DNA of 64,000 bases, from positions 62,001-126,000 of the forward strand of contig JAUMYM010000002.1 of NCBI GenBank assembly GCA_030528645.1, given 5' to 3'. The translations under genes and the position numbers were made by a program. Positions 7,875 to 16,477 of the stretch are shown piece after piece. Source of the DNA: Erysipelotrichaceae bacterium (GTDB lineage: Bacteria > Bacillota_I > Bacilli_A > Erysipelotrichales > Erysipelotrichaceae). A model generated the notes under the pieces. That model worked only from the letters and a program-made list of their open reading frames with translations. It had not been told where the DNA came from and ran no database searches. Positions within the stretch are counted from its first letter, which is position 1. Every line of letters starts with the position of its first letter.

Positions 7875-8618
7875 TTACTTTTTGTATACAGGAGGCAATG
7901 TACGCTTATGATTGGTTCTTTGATATAAACGATCTAAATATTCCTTTGTTTCAAGATCTGGAGTCCCTAAAATATACTCATCAATCTTTTCATAACTAAT
8001 ACCTAGTTCTTCTTCATCTGTTTGCCCAATATATAACCCCCCGGAAGGAACACGAGCACGAATCGTTTTAAAATCATAGTCGTAATGTTCATCAATGTAT
8101 TTCATCAAATCATTTAATTCTCGAACTGTCAAATCACGAATCGGATTAAAATCATAAGCTCCATCGCCCCACTTTGTAAAATAACCCGTTGTATATTCAC
8201 TAAGATTACCGGTACCAATGACTAAGTAATTACGAGCTTGGCATAAGGCATACATCGTTGTCATACGCAAACGTGGCTTTATGTTTGCCATAGATAAGCC
8301 CTCCACTTGAATAGCAGTTTCTTCCATACATTTCATTAACGCTTCAAAAGGCTTTTGCAAATTCAGATTATAAAACTCAATCTGAAACATATCCGCATAA
8401 TACTTTGCAATTTCTTCATCTTCCTTCGCATTTCCAATCGGCAAAGCACACCCTAAAATAGGCACTTTAGCCTCATGGCACAAGAAAGAAACAATCACAC
8501 TATCTTTACCACCACTTAACCCTAAGCCAACACCCTTTGCCTTGGCATTGCTTACATATTGTGCAATCCATGCTGCACGATCTAAAATCTCCTGTTTCCA
8601 ATCTCTTAAATACTCCAT
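7875..8618 (-). CDS. nadE: NH3-dependent NAD+ synthetase
   Basis: 247 residues, the short ammonia-using form without a glutaminase domain. It adenylates nicotinic acid adenine dinucleotide and amidates it to NAD+. Visible are the PP-loop LGLSGGKDSVIVSF (residues 32-45), PRLRMTTMYALCQ, GTGNLSEYTTGYFTKWGDG and the tail KRTLPPVY. It lies nine bases after nadD in a pncB-nadD-nadE operon, so the last three steps from nicotinate to NAD+ are encoded together. Confidence 0.96.
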   Translation of the reverse strand: MEYLRDWKQEILDRAAWIAQYVSNAKAKGVGLGLSGGKDSVIVSFLCHEAKVPILGCALPIGNAKEDEEIAKYYADMFQIEFYNLNLQKPFEALMKCMEETAIQVEGLSMANIKPRLRMTTMYALCQARNYLVIGTGNLSEYTTGYFTKWGDGAYDFNPIRDLTVRELNDLMKYIDEHYDYDFKTIRARVPSGGLYIGQTDEEELGISYEKIDEYILGTPDLETKEYLDRLYQRTNHKRTLPPVYKK

Positions 8619-8627
8619 ACAAACTCC

Positions 8628-9206
8628 TTATTCCTGATATAGTTTATGTTCATAAATATAAGATGCCACTTCATTTGGAACATATTCTTCAATACTTTGC
8701 TTCATTTTACACAACTTACGCACTTGTTCACTTGAAATATCTTTATCAAAATCATTGACTAAATGGATACGCTCTTGATATTTCGCCAGTAATGGATCCG
8801 TTAGTACAATTTGTTTTAAATCTTCATTACGATTAAATACTAAAAGGTAATACGTCTTTAACAATTCTTCCGCTTGATACCAACGACTAATTTCCTTTAA
8901 ATTATCGGCACCTATCACCAACATTAATTCCTCATGATAAACATTCTTTAGAAATGTCAGTGTTTCGATGGTTTTATATTGGCGTGTACTATCCACTTCA
9001 ATTCTTGAAATCTTAAATTTAGGATTTTTTAACGCTCTTTTTAACATCTCAATACGATGCAAAGCGGATACTGTCAAACTAGTTTTATTATAATAATCTG
9101 AAACGGGAACAAAAATAACATCTTCTGCATACATCAAAGCTGTTGTGGCAACCTCTAAATGTCCATAGGTAACGGGATTAAATGACCCTACATAAACTGC
9201 CTTCAT
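8628..9206 (-). CDS. nadD: Nicotinate-nucleotide adenylyltransferase
   Basis: 192 residues. It converts nicotinate mononucleotide and ATP to nicotinic acid adenine dinucleotide. The nucleotidyltransferase signature GSFNPVTYGH (residues 7-16) carries the T/HxGH-type motif, and ISSEQVRKL near the C-terminus is the ISSTxIR-equivalent. The ATG overlaps the pncB stop by four bases (ATGA), implying translational coupling. Confidence 0.94.
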   Translation of the reverse strand: MKAVYVGSFNPVTYGHLEVATTALMYAEDVIFVPVSDYYNKTSLTVSALHRIEMLKRALKNPKFKISRIEVDSTRQYKTIETLTFLKNVYHEELMLVIGADNLKEISRWYQAEELLKTYYLLVFNRNEDLKQIVLTDPLLAKYQERIHLVNDFDKDISSEQVRKLCKMKQSIEEYVPNEVASYIYEHKLYQE

Positions 9207-10654
9207 CGCTGGTTCTTACTTTCCAGTAATTCTTGTTTCAAATCCCATAACGGCTTTGATAAATCAACATAGTAATTATGTGGATTTTCAAAACGCAAAG
9301 ACTCTTCCCATAACGTTTGAACTTGTTGTATACAGTATTCTCGTATGTCACTTACACTTGGACTTTGATAAACTTGTTTTCCTTTAATAAAGATTGGAAC
9401 CAACATTGGCTCTACCGTAAAGTTAACTAACTCTTTACGCTTCCACGTACTAATTGGATCAAAAATTGTATAAGGCTTACTTGTATCAATGACTTCATCT
9501 TTAAGAGTCAAAACATCCGCAATTGCCTTATGATTTTCATCATATAAACGATAGACTTCCTTATCTGCCGGCGTTGTAATTTTTTCAATGTTTTCACTAA
9601 TCTTAATGCGTGGTTCAAACTTACCATTTTCTTTAACCGCCGCAATTTTATAAACTCCACCAAAAACCGGTTCGCTTTTGGCACTAATCAAACGTTCTCC
9701 AACCCCAAAATAATCAATACAAGCCCCTTGAATCAATAATGATTGAATCATATACTCATCCAAACTATTTGACACGATAATCTTACAATCCTGCATTCCG
9801 GCTTGATCCAACATCTTACGAGCTTTTTTAGACAAATAAGTTAAATCCCCACTATCTAAACGAATACTTTTTAAACGCTGTCCCATTGGATGCAGTACCT
9901 CTTTGGCTACCAAAATAGCATTTGGAACCCCACTTTTTAATACATTATAGGTATCTACTAATAAACTGGCATTATTTGGATACATCCAACAATACTTTTT
10001 AAATGCAGTGTATTCATCCGGATATAACTGTACAAAGCTATGAGCCATAGTCCCAACCGATGGTATATCAAACAGCTTGTCAGACAAGACATTGGCACTG
10101 CTATTAACACCACCAATATACGCCGCTCTTGCTCCGTATAAAGCGGCATCATACCCATGCGCCCTACGTGCCCCAAACTCCATCACCACTTTACCTTCGG
10201 CACTACGCACAATGCGATTGGCTTTTGTTGCAATTAAACTTTGATGATTGACAGTTAATAAAATCATCGTTTCAATTAACTGTGCTTGAATGATAGAACC
10301 TACAACCTTAATGATGGGTTCATTTGGAAAAATCGGTGTACCCTCTTTAAACGCATAAATATCCAAGGTGCACTTAAAGTTTTTTAGATATTCTAAAAAG
10401 GCTTCGTCAAACAGATGTTTCTTACGTAAAAAGGTAATGTCTTCATCCGTAAATGTTAAATGATTAATGTATTCAATGACTTGTTGCAAGCCACACATAA
10501 TCGCAAAACCACCGCCATCCGGCACTCTGCGAAAGAACATCTCAAAAATAACCTCTTGATCTTTTAAGCCATCTTTAAAATAACCGTTTGCCATGGTCAA
10601 TTGATAAAAATCCATCAATAGTGATAAATCTCTTGTTATTGTTTTCATATCCAA
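9203..10654 (-). CDS. pncB: Nicotinate phosphoribosyltransferase
   Basis: 483 residues, typical of the longer Gram-positive NAPRTase. It makes nicotinate mononucleotide from nicotinate and PRPP (Preiss-Handler pathway). Segments seen are LLMDFYQLTMANGYF, EFGARRAHGYDAALYGARAAY with phosphoribosyl-site basic residues, MAHSFVQLYPDEYTAF, SIRLDSGDLTYLS, and VGERLISAKSEPVFGGVYK. It is followed without gap by nadD and nadE. The PRPP synthetase gene prs is 33 kb away in the same window. No NAD-repressor site was recognised upstream. Confidence 0.96.
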   Translation of the reverse strand: MDMKTITRDLSLLMDFYQLTMANGYFKDGLKDQEVIFEMFFRRVPDGGGFAIMCGLQQVIEYINHLTFTDEDITFLRKKHLFDEAFLEYLKNFKCTLDIYAFKEGTPIFPNEPIIKVVGSIIQAQLIETMILLTVNHQSLIATKANRIVRSAEGKVVMEFGARRAHGYDAALYGARAAYIGGVNSSANVLSDKLFDIPSVGTMAHSFVQLYPDEYTAFKKYCWMYPNNASLLVDTYNVLKSGVPNAILVAKEVLHPMGQRLKSIRLDSGDLTYLSKKARKMLDQAGMQDCKIIVSNSLDEYMIQSLLIQGACIDYFGVGERLISAKSEPVFGGVYKIAAVKENGKFEPRIKISENIEKITTPADKEVYRLYDENHKAIADVLTLKDEVIDTSKPYTIFDPISTWKRKELVNFTVEPMLVPIFIKGKQVYQSPSVSDIREYCIQQVQTLWEESLRFENPHNYYVDLSKPLWDLKQELLESKNQR

Positions 10655-10678
10655 CCCTCTATCTTATTTTACCATATT

Positions 10679-11365
10679 TTACTTTTTGATTTTTAAGCTT
10701 CGTAAATAATCCTTCTGTTGTTTACTTAAACGATAACTGTCAATCCCCTTGCTTATTGCTTTATTAATAATCCAAGGTTTCATAGTAGGATTAGTAAAAT
10801 ATGGTAAGGTACAATTCCACTGCTTGATTAATGCAATACTGAAATACCAAGCAATCATCATATCCAAATAATAATCATCGCTATTTAACTGACTAACTAA
10901 TCTCAAATGTTCTTCTTTAAAATGCTCATCTAGATAATTACTTAGTAATAAACCAATCGCAAATCGTTTGGTATAGACATGCTCACTCGTTAGCCACTTT
11001 AAAATACACGCATACACCTCATCGGGATATTTCTTAAAAATGTTAGGACGTAAAGAATCACACACCGCCCAATTATCAACATAAGGCAATAACTTATTGA
11101 CCTCCTTAAAAGCAATTTCTAAGTCTTTCTCTAAATTAATGATGTGAATATGTAGCATATATTCATCAAAATAAACGTGCGGTAAACTCTTTAAAAAATC
11201 AATCTTTGTCTTTTCATCCTTAGAAATCTCTTTAGCATAACGCTTAAGCATAGGACTGCGTACACCAATCATAGTAGAAACATCTACATTCGGAATTAAC
11301 TTAGCATTAAAATCACGATATGCAAGATCCTGCATCTTTTTAAGCTCTTTTTGTATCTTACTCAT
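10679..11365 (-). CDS. AlkD-like DNA alkylation repair protein
   Basis: 228 residues, all helical, matching the HEAT-like-repeat DNA glycosylase family (AlkC/AlkD). Family landmarks are VSTMIGVRSPMLKRYAKEI, DNWAVCDSLRP (the conserved DxWAxxD segment) and YLDMMIAWYFSIALIKQWN. Such proteins excise 3-methyladenine or 7-methylguanine by trapping extrahelical lesions. Its stop lies 24 bases before pncB with no terminator between, so it may be co-transcribed with the NAD genes. The ribosome binding site GGAGGG directly abuts the upstream terminator's U-tract. Confidence 0.85.
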   Translation of the reverse strand: MSKIQKELKKMQDLAYRDFNAKLIPNVDVSTMIGVRSPMLKRYAKEISKDEKTKIDFLKSLPHVYFDEYMLHIHIINLEKDLEIAFKEVNKLLPYVDNWAVCDSLRPNIFKKYPDEVYACILKWLTSEHVYTKRFAIGLLLSNYLDEHFKEEHLRLVSQLNSDDYYLDMMIAWYFSIALIKQWNCTLPYFTNPTMKPWIINKAISKGIDSYRLSKQQKDYLRSLKIKK

Positions 11366-11374
11366 ACACCCTCC

Positions 11375-11400
11375 AAAAAAGACAACGTTATTCGTTGTCT
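11375..11400 (-). terminator. Intrinsic terminator after the AAA ATPase gene
   Basis: Minus strand AGACAACG-AATAA-CGTTGTCT then T-run. It contains the ATPase stop codon, and the U-tract runs straight into the alkD ribosome binding site GGAGGG. Confidence 0.85.
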
Positions 11401-13382
11401 TGTGCTAATACATCAAAATCCTCTAAAACAAGCTCCAACATATCCGCATCAGGATTCTTTAAAATGCGTTTTGCCTGTTTTAAAATGGCATCTTCAATAA
11501 CATTACGAGCCAAACGTCCATTGCCACTTGTTTGACTATTATCTGCTTGTACCTTTAAGAAATACTCTAACAATGGCTTTTCAACCGCCATGTTGAGCTT
11601 ATATTCTTTACTTTGAGCAATGATACGAGCAATTTGTAACAACTGCATCCCTGTATAATCTTTAAAATGAATGATATTGGCAAAACGTGATTTTAATCCT
11701 GAATTTGATGTTAAAAACTCACTCATCTCTTTCGAATAACCCGCTAAAATCACAATCAGATCATCTCGATAATCTTCCATTGCCTTTACTAAAGTATCAA
11801 TCGCCTCTAAACCAAACGAATCATCTTTACCACGATATAAAGAATATGCCTCATCGATGAATAAAACACCACCCAAAGCACTTTGAATCACTGACATTGT
11901 TAATGGCGCAGTATGACCAACATACTTACCAACTAAGTCTTGACGAGTAACCTCTACCAGTTGTCCTTGTTTTAAAACACCCGCAACCTTCATCAAACGA
12001 GAAACCAAACGAGCAATCGTTGTCTTACCGGTTCCAGGATTCCCTGTAAAAATCATGTGCTTACTTACTTCAGTAACCTTTAGACCCTTTTGCTTACGCA
12101 AGTTTGTAATCTTTAAATGATCTTCTAAAGAAAGTAAATACTCTTTTACTTCATCCAAGCCAACAATACGATCCAATTCTTCTTGAATCTTTTGACGCTC
12201 CACAACCGAATCATCACGCAAATCCACTTTAATCCATTCTTCACGATGCTTAATCATTAATGTTTCATCAAACTGTATTTCTACTTCACTAACATCATGA
12301 TGATTTAATACCACATCCACCAAAGCATTATAAATAACCTGAATAAATGGTGTAATCGAATCCATCCCATCACTTGGTTGATACTTTGACAATAACCATT
12401 GTTTTATACTTTCATGCAACTGTACTTGTACCTTCAACTGAACCTTCATCTTGTTTAATAAACTCTCTAAAAGCTTATCTACAATGACACCAATCACCGC
12501 ATCATTTAACTTGACCGTTTCAATCTTATCAACAACTGTATCGATGAATTGTTTTCCATAGGTATCCAATACATCCGACATCTTCTTATCCGTAAGAAAA
12601 ACTAACAACTTGCCATTCCCGGTCAACACATCAATGGCATCCTTGACTAAGCCACTTGTCGCCTCTTGAAGATAACCATGTTTTAATGTATAACGCTTGT
12701 TTAACACAATACGCTTCTCTACCACTAATTGTTGAAGCATACGATTAAACACTGTATATCCCTCTGTAATATGTTCTACCGCAATGATACCGGCATTTCC
12801 ATTTAATGCCATATACAAATCTTGAAGAAAGATAGTCTCTTGACTGCTTGATTGATAACGTTGCATATCCAAGATTGCAATTTCATTGGATGGACTAAGT
12901 TTATGCTTAAGCAATTCATTCGCTACTTCCTTAACCAATAAATGACGTCCGGTACCATTATTACCATGAATTAAAATTGTATTCTTTAAATAATCCGGAT
13001 GACTACCTATTACATATGGTCTTTTTAATGCCACTATCATATCTTTAATCGCTTGAGCTTGCCCTAATACGACACGATTCAAATTCTCTTCCATTTCTTG
13101 AAAAATCACTTTAATGTCCTTAGAATTTACCGGTATGGTCGTATCTTCCACTTTGACATGAAAATCCTTTTCAATATCCTTACGTAGATTCTCAAAATCT
13201 TCATCCGTAAAATTTAATTCTTTGGATAGTTGAAGAATCTCTTGTTGATTGGATTGTATCAGATTTAATAACTCTTGATTAGTAATATCTACCAACTCTT
13301 TTGCTTCTTGATTTAAATTATGTAAACTACGTTTTTTCCCTAATACCTCTTTCAACAATTGTTCACGTTTTTCTTGCTTCAT
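11388..13382 (-). CDS. Two-domain AAA+ ATPase with CbbX/SpoVK-like C-terminal domain
   Basis: 664 residues. Residues 1-100 are helical and probably coiled. Residues about 100-310 look like a Clp-type AAA+ domain (VVLGQAQAI, then a P-loop IHGNNGTGRHLL) whose Walker A lysine is Arg146 followed by His, so it is probably inactive. Residues about 400-660 form an intact AAA domain of the CbbX/SpoVK group: Walker A GNPGTGKTTIARL (447-459), Walker B GGVLFIDEAYSL (504-515), a KYVGHT pore-type loop near 486 and the sensor GNGRLARNV near 630. Such ATPases remodel or unfold protein partners. It starts two bases after an unknown 185-residue protein, which follows an XpaC-like membrane protein. The substrate is unknown. 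Confidence 0.8.
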   Translation of the reverse strand: MKQEKREQLLKEVLGKKRSLHNLNQEAKELVDITNQELLNLIQSNQQEILQLSKELNFTDEDFENLRKDIEKDFHVKVEDTTIPVNSKDIKVIFQEMEENLNRVVLGQAQAIKDMIVALKRPYVIGSHPDYLKNTILIHGNNGTGRHLLVKEVANELLKHKLSPSNEIAILDMQRYQSSSQETIFLQDLYMALNGNAGIIAVEHITEGYTVFNRMLQQLVVEKRIVLNKRYTLKHGYLQEATSGLVKDAIDVLTGNGKLLVFLTDKKMSDVLDTYGKQFIDTVVDKIETVKLNDAVIGVIVDKLLESLLNKMKVQLKVQVQLHESIKQWLLSKYQPSDGMDSITPFIQVIYNALVDVVLNHHDVSEVEIQFDETLMIKHREEWIKVDLRDDSVVERQKIQEELDRIVGLDEVKEYLLSLEDHLKITNLRKQKGLKVTEVSKHMIFTGNPGTGKTTIARLVSRLMKVAGVLKQGQLVEVTRQDLVGKYVGHTAPLTMSVIQSALGGVLFIDEAYSLYRGKDDSFGLEAIDTLVKAMEDYRDDLIVILAGYSKEMSEFLTSNSGLKSRFANIIHFKDYTGMQLLQIARIIAQSKEYKLNMAVEKPLLEYFLKVQADNSQTSGNGRLARNVIEDAILKQAKRILKNPDADMLELVLEDFDVLAQDNE

Positions 13383-13384
13383 AA

Positions 13385-13942
13385 CTACCTCTTCAACTTC
13401 TTGTTCAATTCTTCTGCAATCTTATCAATCATATTCCATTTACTTTTCTTCAGTGCCAAACGCACATACAATAAGCCATCATAATAACCACCATCATATT
13501 GATAATGATTCTTTTTCCCCTTTGCACGTAAGATTTCATTTTCTAAGATCGGTTCTATGATTAACAAATTATCTTTATTTTGTTGTCCCTTATGATAATA
13601 CTTCTCTAAAGCAGCCATATGACCTTTACGATAAGGATCTTCTTGTCCACGCCCACGATAGTCCACATTACTAATATAATTAATAAAATAATCATAACGA
13701 GAATCAAACGTTAAATCACGATAACTCTTTAACACCATTGGACGAGATAACGGACGATAACTATACTTTTCATACTTAGAATCACGAAATAGCGTATATT
13801 CATCATTTTCATCTTTATTAAACACACGCCCAAAGGCCTTGGGATCAATATCTAACTTATCCTTAGCAAGATCATCATACAAAGCATCAAAAATATGTTC
13901 CACTTCATCTTTTATGCTATTTCTCTTATCGTTCATAATCAT
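13385..13942 (-). CDS. Uncharacterised protein between XpaC-like and AAA genes
   Basis: 185 residues, no family recognised. It is charged and Tyr-rich with no membrane segment. Visible features are an acidic N-terminus, SYRPLSRPMVLKSYRDLTFDSR in the middle, YRGRGQEDPYRKGHMAALEKY and a basic C-terminus ending KIAEELNKKLKR. The start overlaps the XpaC-like gene by 17 bases; the ATG two codons later is equally possible. The tight fit suggests it is a partner or adaptor of the neighbouring ATPase or membrane protein, but that is inference from position only. Confidence 0.7.
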   Translation of the reverse strand: MIMNDKRNSIKDEVEHIFDALYDDLAKDKLDIDPKAFGRVFNKDENDEYTLFRDSKYEKYSYRPLSRPMVLKSYRDLTFDSRYDYFINYISNVDYRGRGQEDPYRKGHMAALEKYYHKGQQNKDNLLIIEPILENEILRAKGKKNHYQYDGGYYDGLLYVRLALKKSKWNMIDKIAEELNKKLKR

Positions 13943-14828
13943 TACCTACTTTCAAAGTACCTTCATCAACCAAACCATCTTTCTTAAGTAAAGATTGTAA
14001 GGTCGTAATATCAGCAGACAAATGCATATAATCATCTTCATTTAAAGTACTAATAATATTCTTTAACGCCTCATTAATTAAAACAATCGTCTTAATTAAC
14101 TGTTCTTCACTCTTTAAATACTCCTGATTATTGACATCCCCTAACGACAATGATTTATATTTTTCTAAAATATCCACCAAAATAGGCATATAGTAACTAT
14201 ATAACTTCGTTAATTGTTCCTTACTATTTGGATCTTTTTGCTCAATCACTTCAATGTTTTTTAATAAAGAAGCTGTTTTATATAAACCATTTGAAATCTC
14301 TTCATGTTCAATTTCATTATTTAATTGATTGATACGATTCATATATAAAGTTGCACTAGGCTCTATGCGTTTCGGACTTTCTTGCACCTTCGGCTTTTCT
14401 TTCACTTCCTTATTTGCAAAATTCACTAATAAATCATAAATTTCCTGCGCAACACTTGGATAACTGCTTGCAAATTCATCTAAGGTTGCAATGCACTCCT
14501 CATTGTAATACATATTCAAATTCTTTAAATTTTCATAACTCCCTTTTAACGGACGCAAACTAATTCCATCAATAACAATCAAACGATCATTATCCGTAAA
14601 ATACTCCTTTAATTTATGATTAATCTGTTCTTCGTTTTTCTTGGTAAGTTTTATTTTATACTTATGATGACGTTTCTCCATCGCTGTTTGCTTCTGATCT
14701 TTTTTATTTGTAAAAAACAAGCTGATGATAAAACCTAAAAAGATAAAACTTATAAATCCAAACAAGCGTGTAAGGATTAAAAATATAATACCAATGATAA
14801 TTGGTGAAATTGCCCTTTTATTTTGCAT
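13926..14828 (-). CDS. XpaC-like (5-bromo-4-chloroindolyl phosphate hydrolysis family) membrane protein
   Basis: 300 residues. Two closely spaced hydrophobic segments at about 8-40 (AISPIIIGIIFLIL and FGFISFIFLGFIISLFF) are followed by a basic cytosolic stretch and a long helical domain. The C-terminal part (YYMPILVDILEKY, EEQLIKTIVLINEAL, ADITTLQSLLKKDGL) has the spacing and the final LLKxDGL signature of the XpaC/Halogen_Hydrol family. The family name comes from an old blue-colony phenotype; the molecular role is not known. In other Bacillota XpaC is often paired with TelA-type proteins, whereas here the partners are an unknown protein and a CbbX-like ATPase. Confidence 0.65.
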   Translation of the reverse strand: MQNKRAISPIIIGIIFLILTRLFGFISFIFLGFIISLFFTNKKDQKQTAMEKRHHKYKIKLTKKNEEQINHKLKEYFTDNDRLIVIDGISLRPLKGSYENLKNLNMYYNEECIATLDEFASSYPSVAQEIYDLLVNFANKEVKEKPKVQESPKRIEPSATLYMNRINQLNNEIEHEEISNGLYKTASLLKNIEVIEQKDPNSKEQLTKLYSYYMPILVDILEKYKSLSLGDVNNQEYLKSEEQLIKTIVLINEALKNIISTLNEDDYMHLSADITTLQSLLKKDGLVDEGTLKVGNDYER

Positions 14829-15256
14829 TATTGATGCCCCCTGAAAAATAATAACTTTCTAATTGTTGTAGAAACAAATGTTCCTAATGCCAAAGCTCCT
14901 GCCTTTGCTAAGGTATCAACACCTATTATTATAGCATTATCCGTACGATTTAAAATGACTTCCAACATCGTATAATACATACCACCACCTGGAACCAAAA
15001 GAATAAGAGCCACTAACATAAAACTGGTTACAGGAGTCTTTAACTTACGAGCCATAAGCTCACTGTACATCGCAATCACCATAGACGCCACAAGTAAGGA
15101 TAATACCGAAGAAAATCCTAGATACATAGTCCATTCATGGATAAAAGCCCCAATGCCTCCACCAAGACAGGCAAAGAATAATTTGTGCTGCTTTAAATTA
15201 AATAATACCCCAAAGCCCAACGATGCAAGCAAGGCGCCTAATATACGAATACTCAT
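14828..15256 (-). CDS. Threonine/serine exporter family protein, small subunit (ThrE_2/DUF3815-like)
   Basis: 142 residues from the ATG at 15254-15256, which overlaps the upstream stop as ATGA and has AGGAGGT nine bases before it; an upstream start at 15280 lacks this. About four to five membrane segments are present, with VPGGGMYYTMLEVI matching the conserved loop of the C-terminal half of ThrE. In many Bacillota the exporter is split into two genes, as here. The pair would export amino acids such as threonine or serine, with substrate inferred from the family. Confidence 0.85.
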   Translation of the reverse strand: MSIRILGALLASLGFGVLFNLKQHKLFFACLGGGIGAFIHEWTMYLGFSSVLSLLVASMVIAMYSELMARKLKTPVTSFMLVALILLVPGGGMYYTMLEVILNRTDNAIIIGVDTLAKAGALALGTFVSTTIRKLLFFRGHQ

Positions 15257-16014
15257 AAGCGACCTCCTAATCGTAACCAAATCGTTAAGGCAATCCCGGA
15301 ACCCAAGGCAACAAAAATCGCTATTAAGAACGCTTCAAAGCCACGTGTTGTTCCGGAAACCAAATCTCCGGATAAAAAATCCTTTATGGCATTGGTAATC
15401 GCTAGTCCCGGTACCAATAACATAATCGTACCAATAATTACTAGGTTATAGTCGACAACCAGATGATACTTATAGCCAAGCAAGGCAAAAAAAGTAATCA
15501 CAAACGATGTAATTGCAACACCGACAAAAGGATTTAACGCTTTTTTATTGATAAAACCATGTAGTGCCTGCACAAAACAACCAATTACAAAGGCTGCTAA
15601 GGCATCCAGTACTATGCCATTAAAAAACAAAGTAAACCCTAAGGCAACAAGTCCGGCACATAAAATCTCAATCCAAGCTGGATAAGTAGGTTGTTGAATG
15701 ATATGCTGTAAACGAGCTTCAAATTCATCAATAGAGAGTTTATCGGAATCACGTGATAATTGATTTAACAAATCAATACGCTGTAAATTAGCCTTACTAC
15801 GATTCACTCTCAATACTTTACTATAAGATCGCTCGTCATCCATACATGATGAAATAATGACTGTAGGAGAAGTAAAGGCACTTACTTCTTTCATACCATA
15901 ATTTTGTAAGATACGACAAATGGTATCTTCGACTCGATATGTTTCCCCACCACTTTCTAGCAAATAAAATCCTGTTAGGGTTGCTAAATGGAGGATACGA
16001 TCTTGTTTATTCAT
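15253..16014 (-). CDS. Threonine/serine exporter family protein, large subunit (ThrE/DUF1212)
   Basis: 253 residues. A soluble N-terminal domain has the family pattern LESGGETYRVEDTICRIL (residues 19-36), followed by about five membrane segments from residue 115, including NPFVGVAITSFVITF and LVPGLAITNAIKDFLSGDLVSG. This is the N-terminal half of the split ThrE exporter, with the partner encoded next by a 4-base overlap. It heads a five-gene string running through the XpaC-like, unknown and AAA genes. The promoter appears to be the extended -10 at 16033-16041. Confidence 0.88.
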   Translation of the reverse strand: MNKQDRILHLATLTGFYLLESGGETYRVEDTICRILQNYGMKEVSAFTSPTVIISSCMDDERSYSKVLRVNRSKANLQRIDLLNQLSRDSDKLSIDEFEARLQHIIQQPTYPAWIEILCAGLVALGFTLFFNGIVLDALAAFVIGCFVQALHGFINKKALNPFVGVAITSFVITFFALLGYKYHLVVDYNLVIIGTIMLLVPGLAITNAIKDFLSGDLVSGTTRGFEAFLIAIFVALGSGIALTIWLRLGGRL

Positions 16015-16032
16015 GTTCTACCTCGCCTTATA

Positions 16033-16041
16033 AGTATAGCA
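16033..16041 (-). promoter_or_regulatory. Extended -10 promoter of the thrE-AAA string
   Basis: TGCTATACT on the minus strand, divergent from the PII-like gene promoter; no clear -35. Confidence 0.5.
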
Positions 16042-16058
16042 TTTTTCATGGGTAAGTA

Positions 16059-16087
16059 TTGAAAAACTGTATTAAAAGTTTTATAGT
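16059..16087 (+). promoter_or_regulatory. Promoter of the PII-like / antiporter unit
   Basis: TTGAAA (16059-16064) and TATAGT (16082-16087), 17 bases apart, 24 bases before the PII-like start. Confidence 0.65.
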
Positions 16088-16111
16088 TTTTATTATTGGA
16101 GGGAAAACATT

Positions 16112-16462
16112 ATGAAATGTATGTTTATTATCTTAAACAATGTTGATAAGTTAGATGAATTATTAACTAAACTTGGAGATAATGGTATTCAAGGGGCTAC
16201 TATTTTAAACAGTACAGGTATGGCACATCACTTATTTAATGGTCATCGTAATGAAGCCGAACGTTTTATTGGATCATTACGCTTTCTATTAAATCCAGAA
16301 CGTGATGAAAATCGTACCATTATTTGTGTCTTAAAAGATGAACAAGTCTTATTGGCACGTGCTGCAATTCACGCTGTACTTGGTGATTTATCAAAACCGG
16401 ATACCGGAATTATTTTTACAATACCTTGCGATTACATCGAAGGTGGATGTTTTACCTATTAG
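16112..16462 (+). CDS. PII-like signalling protein linked to a CPA2 antiporter
   Basis: 116 residues. The pattern of two beta-alpha-beta units (MKCMFIILNNVDKLDELLTK, GIQGATILNSTGM, RTIICVLKDEQVLLARAAI, TGIIFTIPCDYIEGG) resembles the ferredoxin-like PII fold. The region where the T-loop would lie is a short HHLFNGHRNEAERF segment, so classic uridylylation is unlikely. The antiporter gene starts 15 bases downstream. PII-like proteins next to transporters commonly bind a nucleotide and gate the partner, and that is the inferred role here. The start has GGAGGG. Confidence 0.72.
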   Translation: MKCMFIILNNVDKLDELLTKLGDNGIQGATILNSTGMAHHLFNGHRNEAERFIGSLRFLLNPERDENRTIICVLKDEQVLLARAAIHAVLGDLSKPDTGIIFTIPCDYIEGGCFTY

Positions 16463-16477
16463 AAAGAAGGATTAATT

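Noticed and set aside
13926-14828. TelA partner of the XpaC-like protein
   Set aside because: No TelA-like gene is present in the neighbourhood; the partners are an unknown protein and an AAA ATPase.
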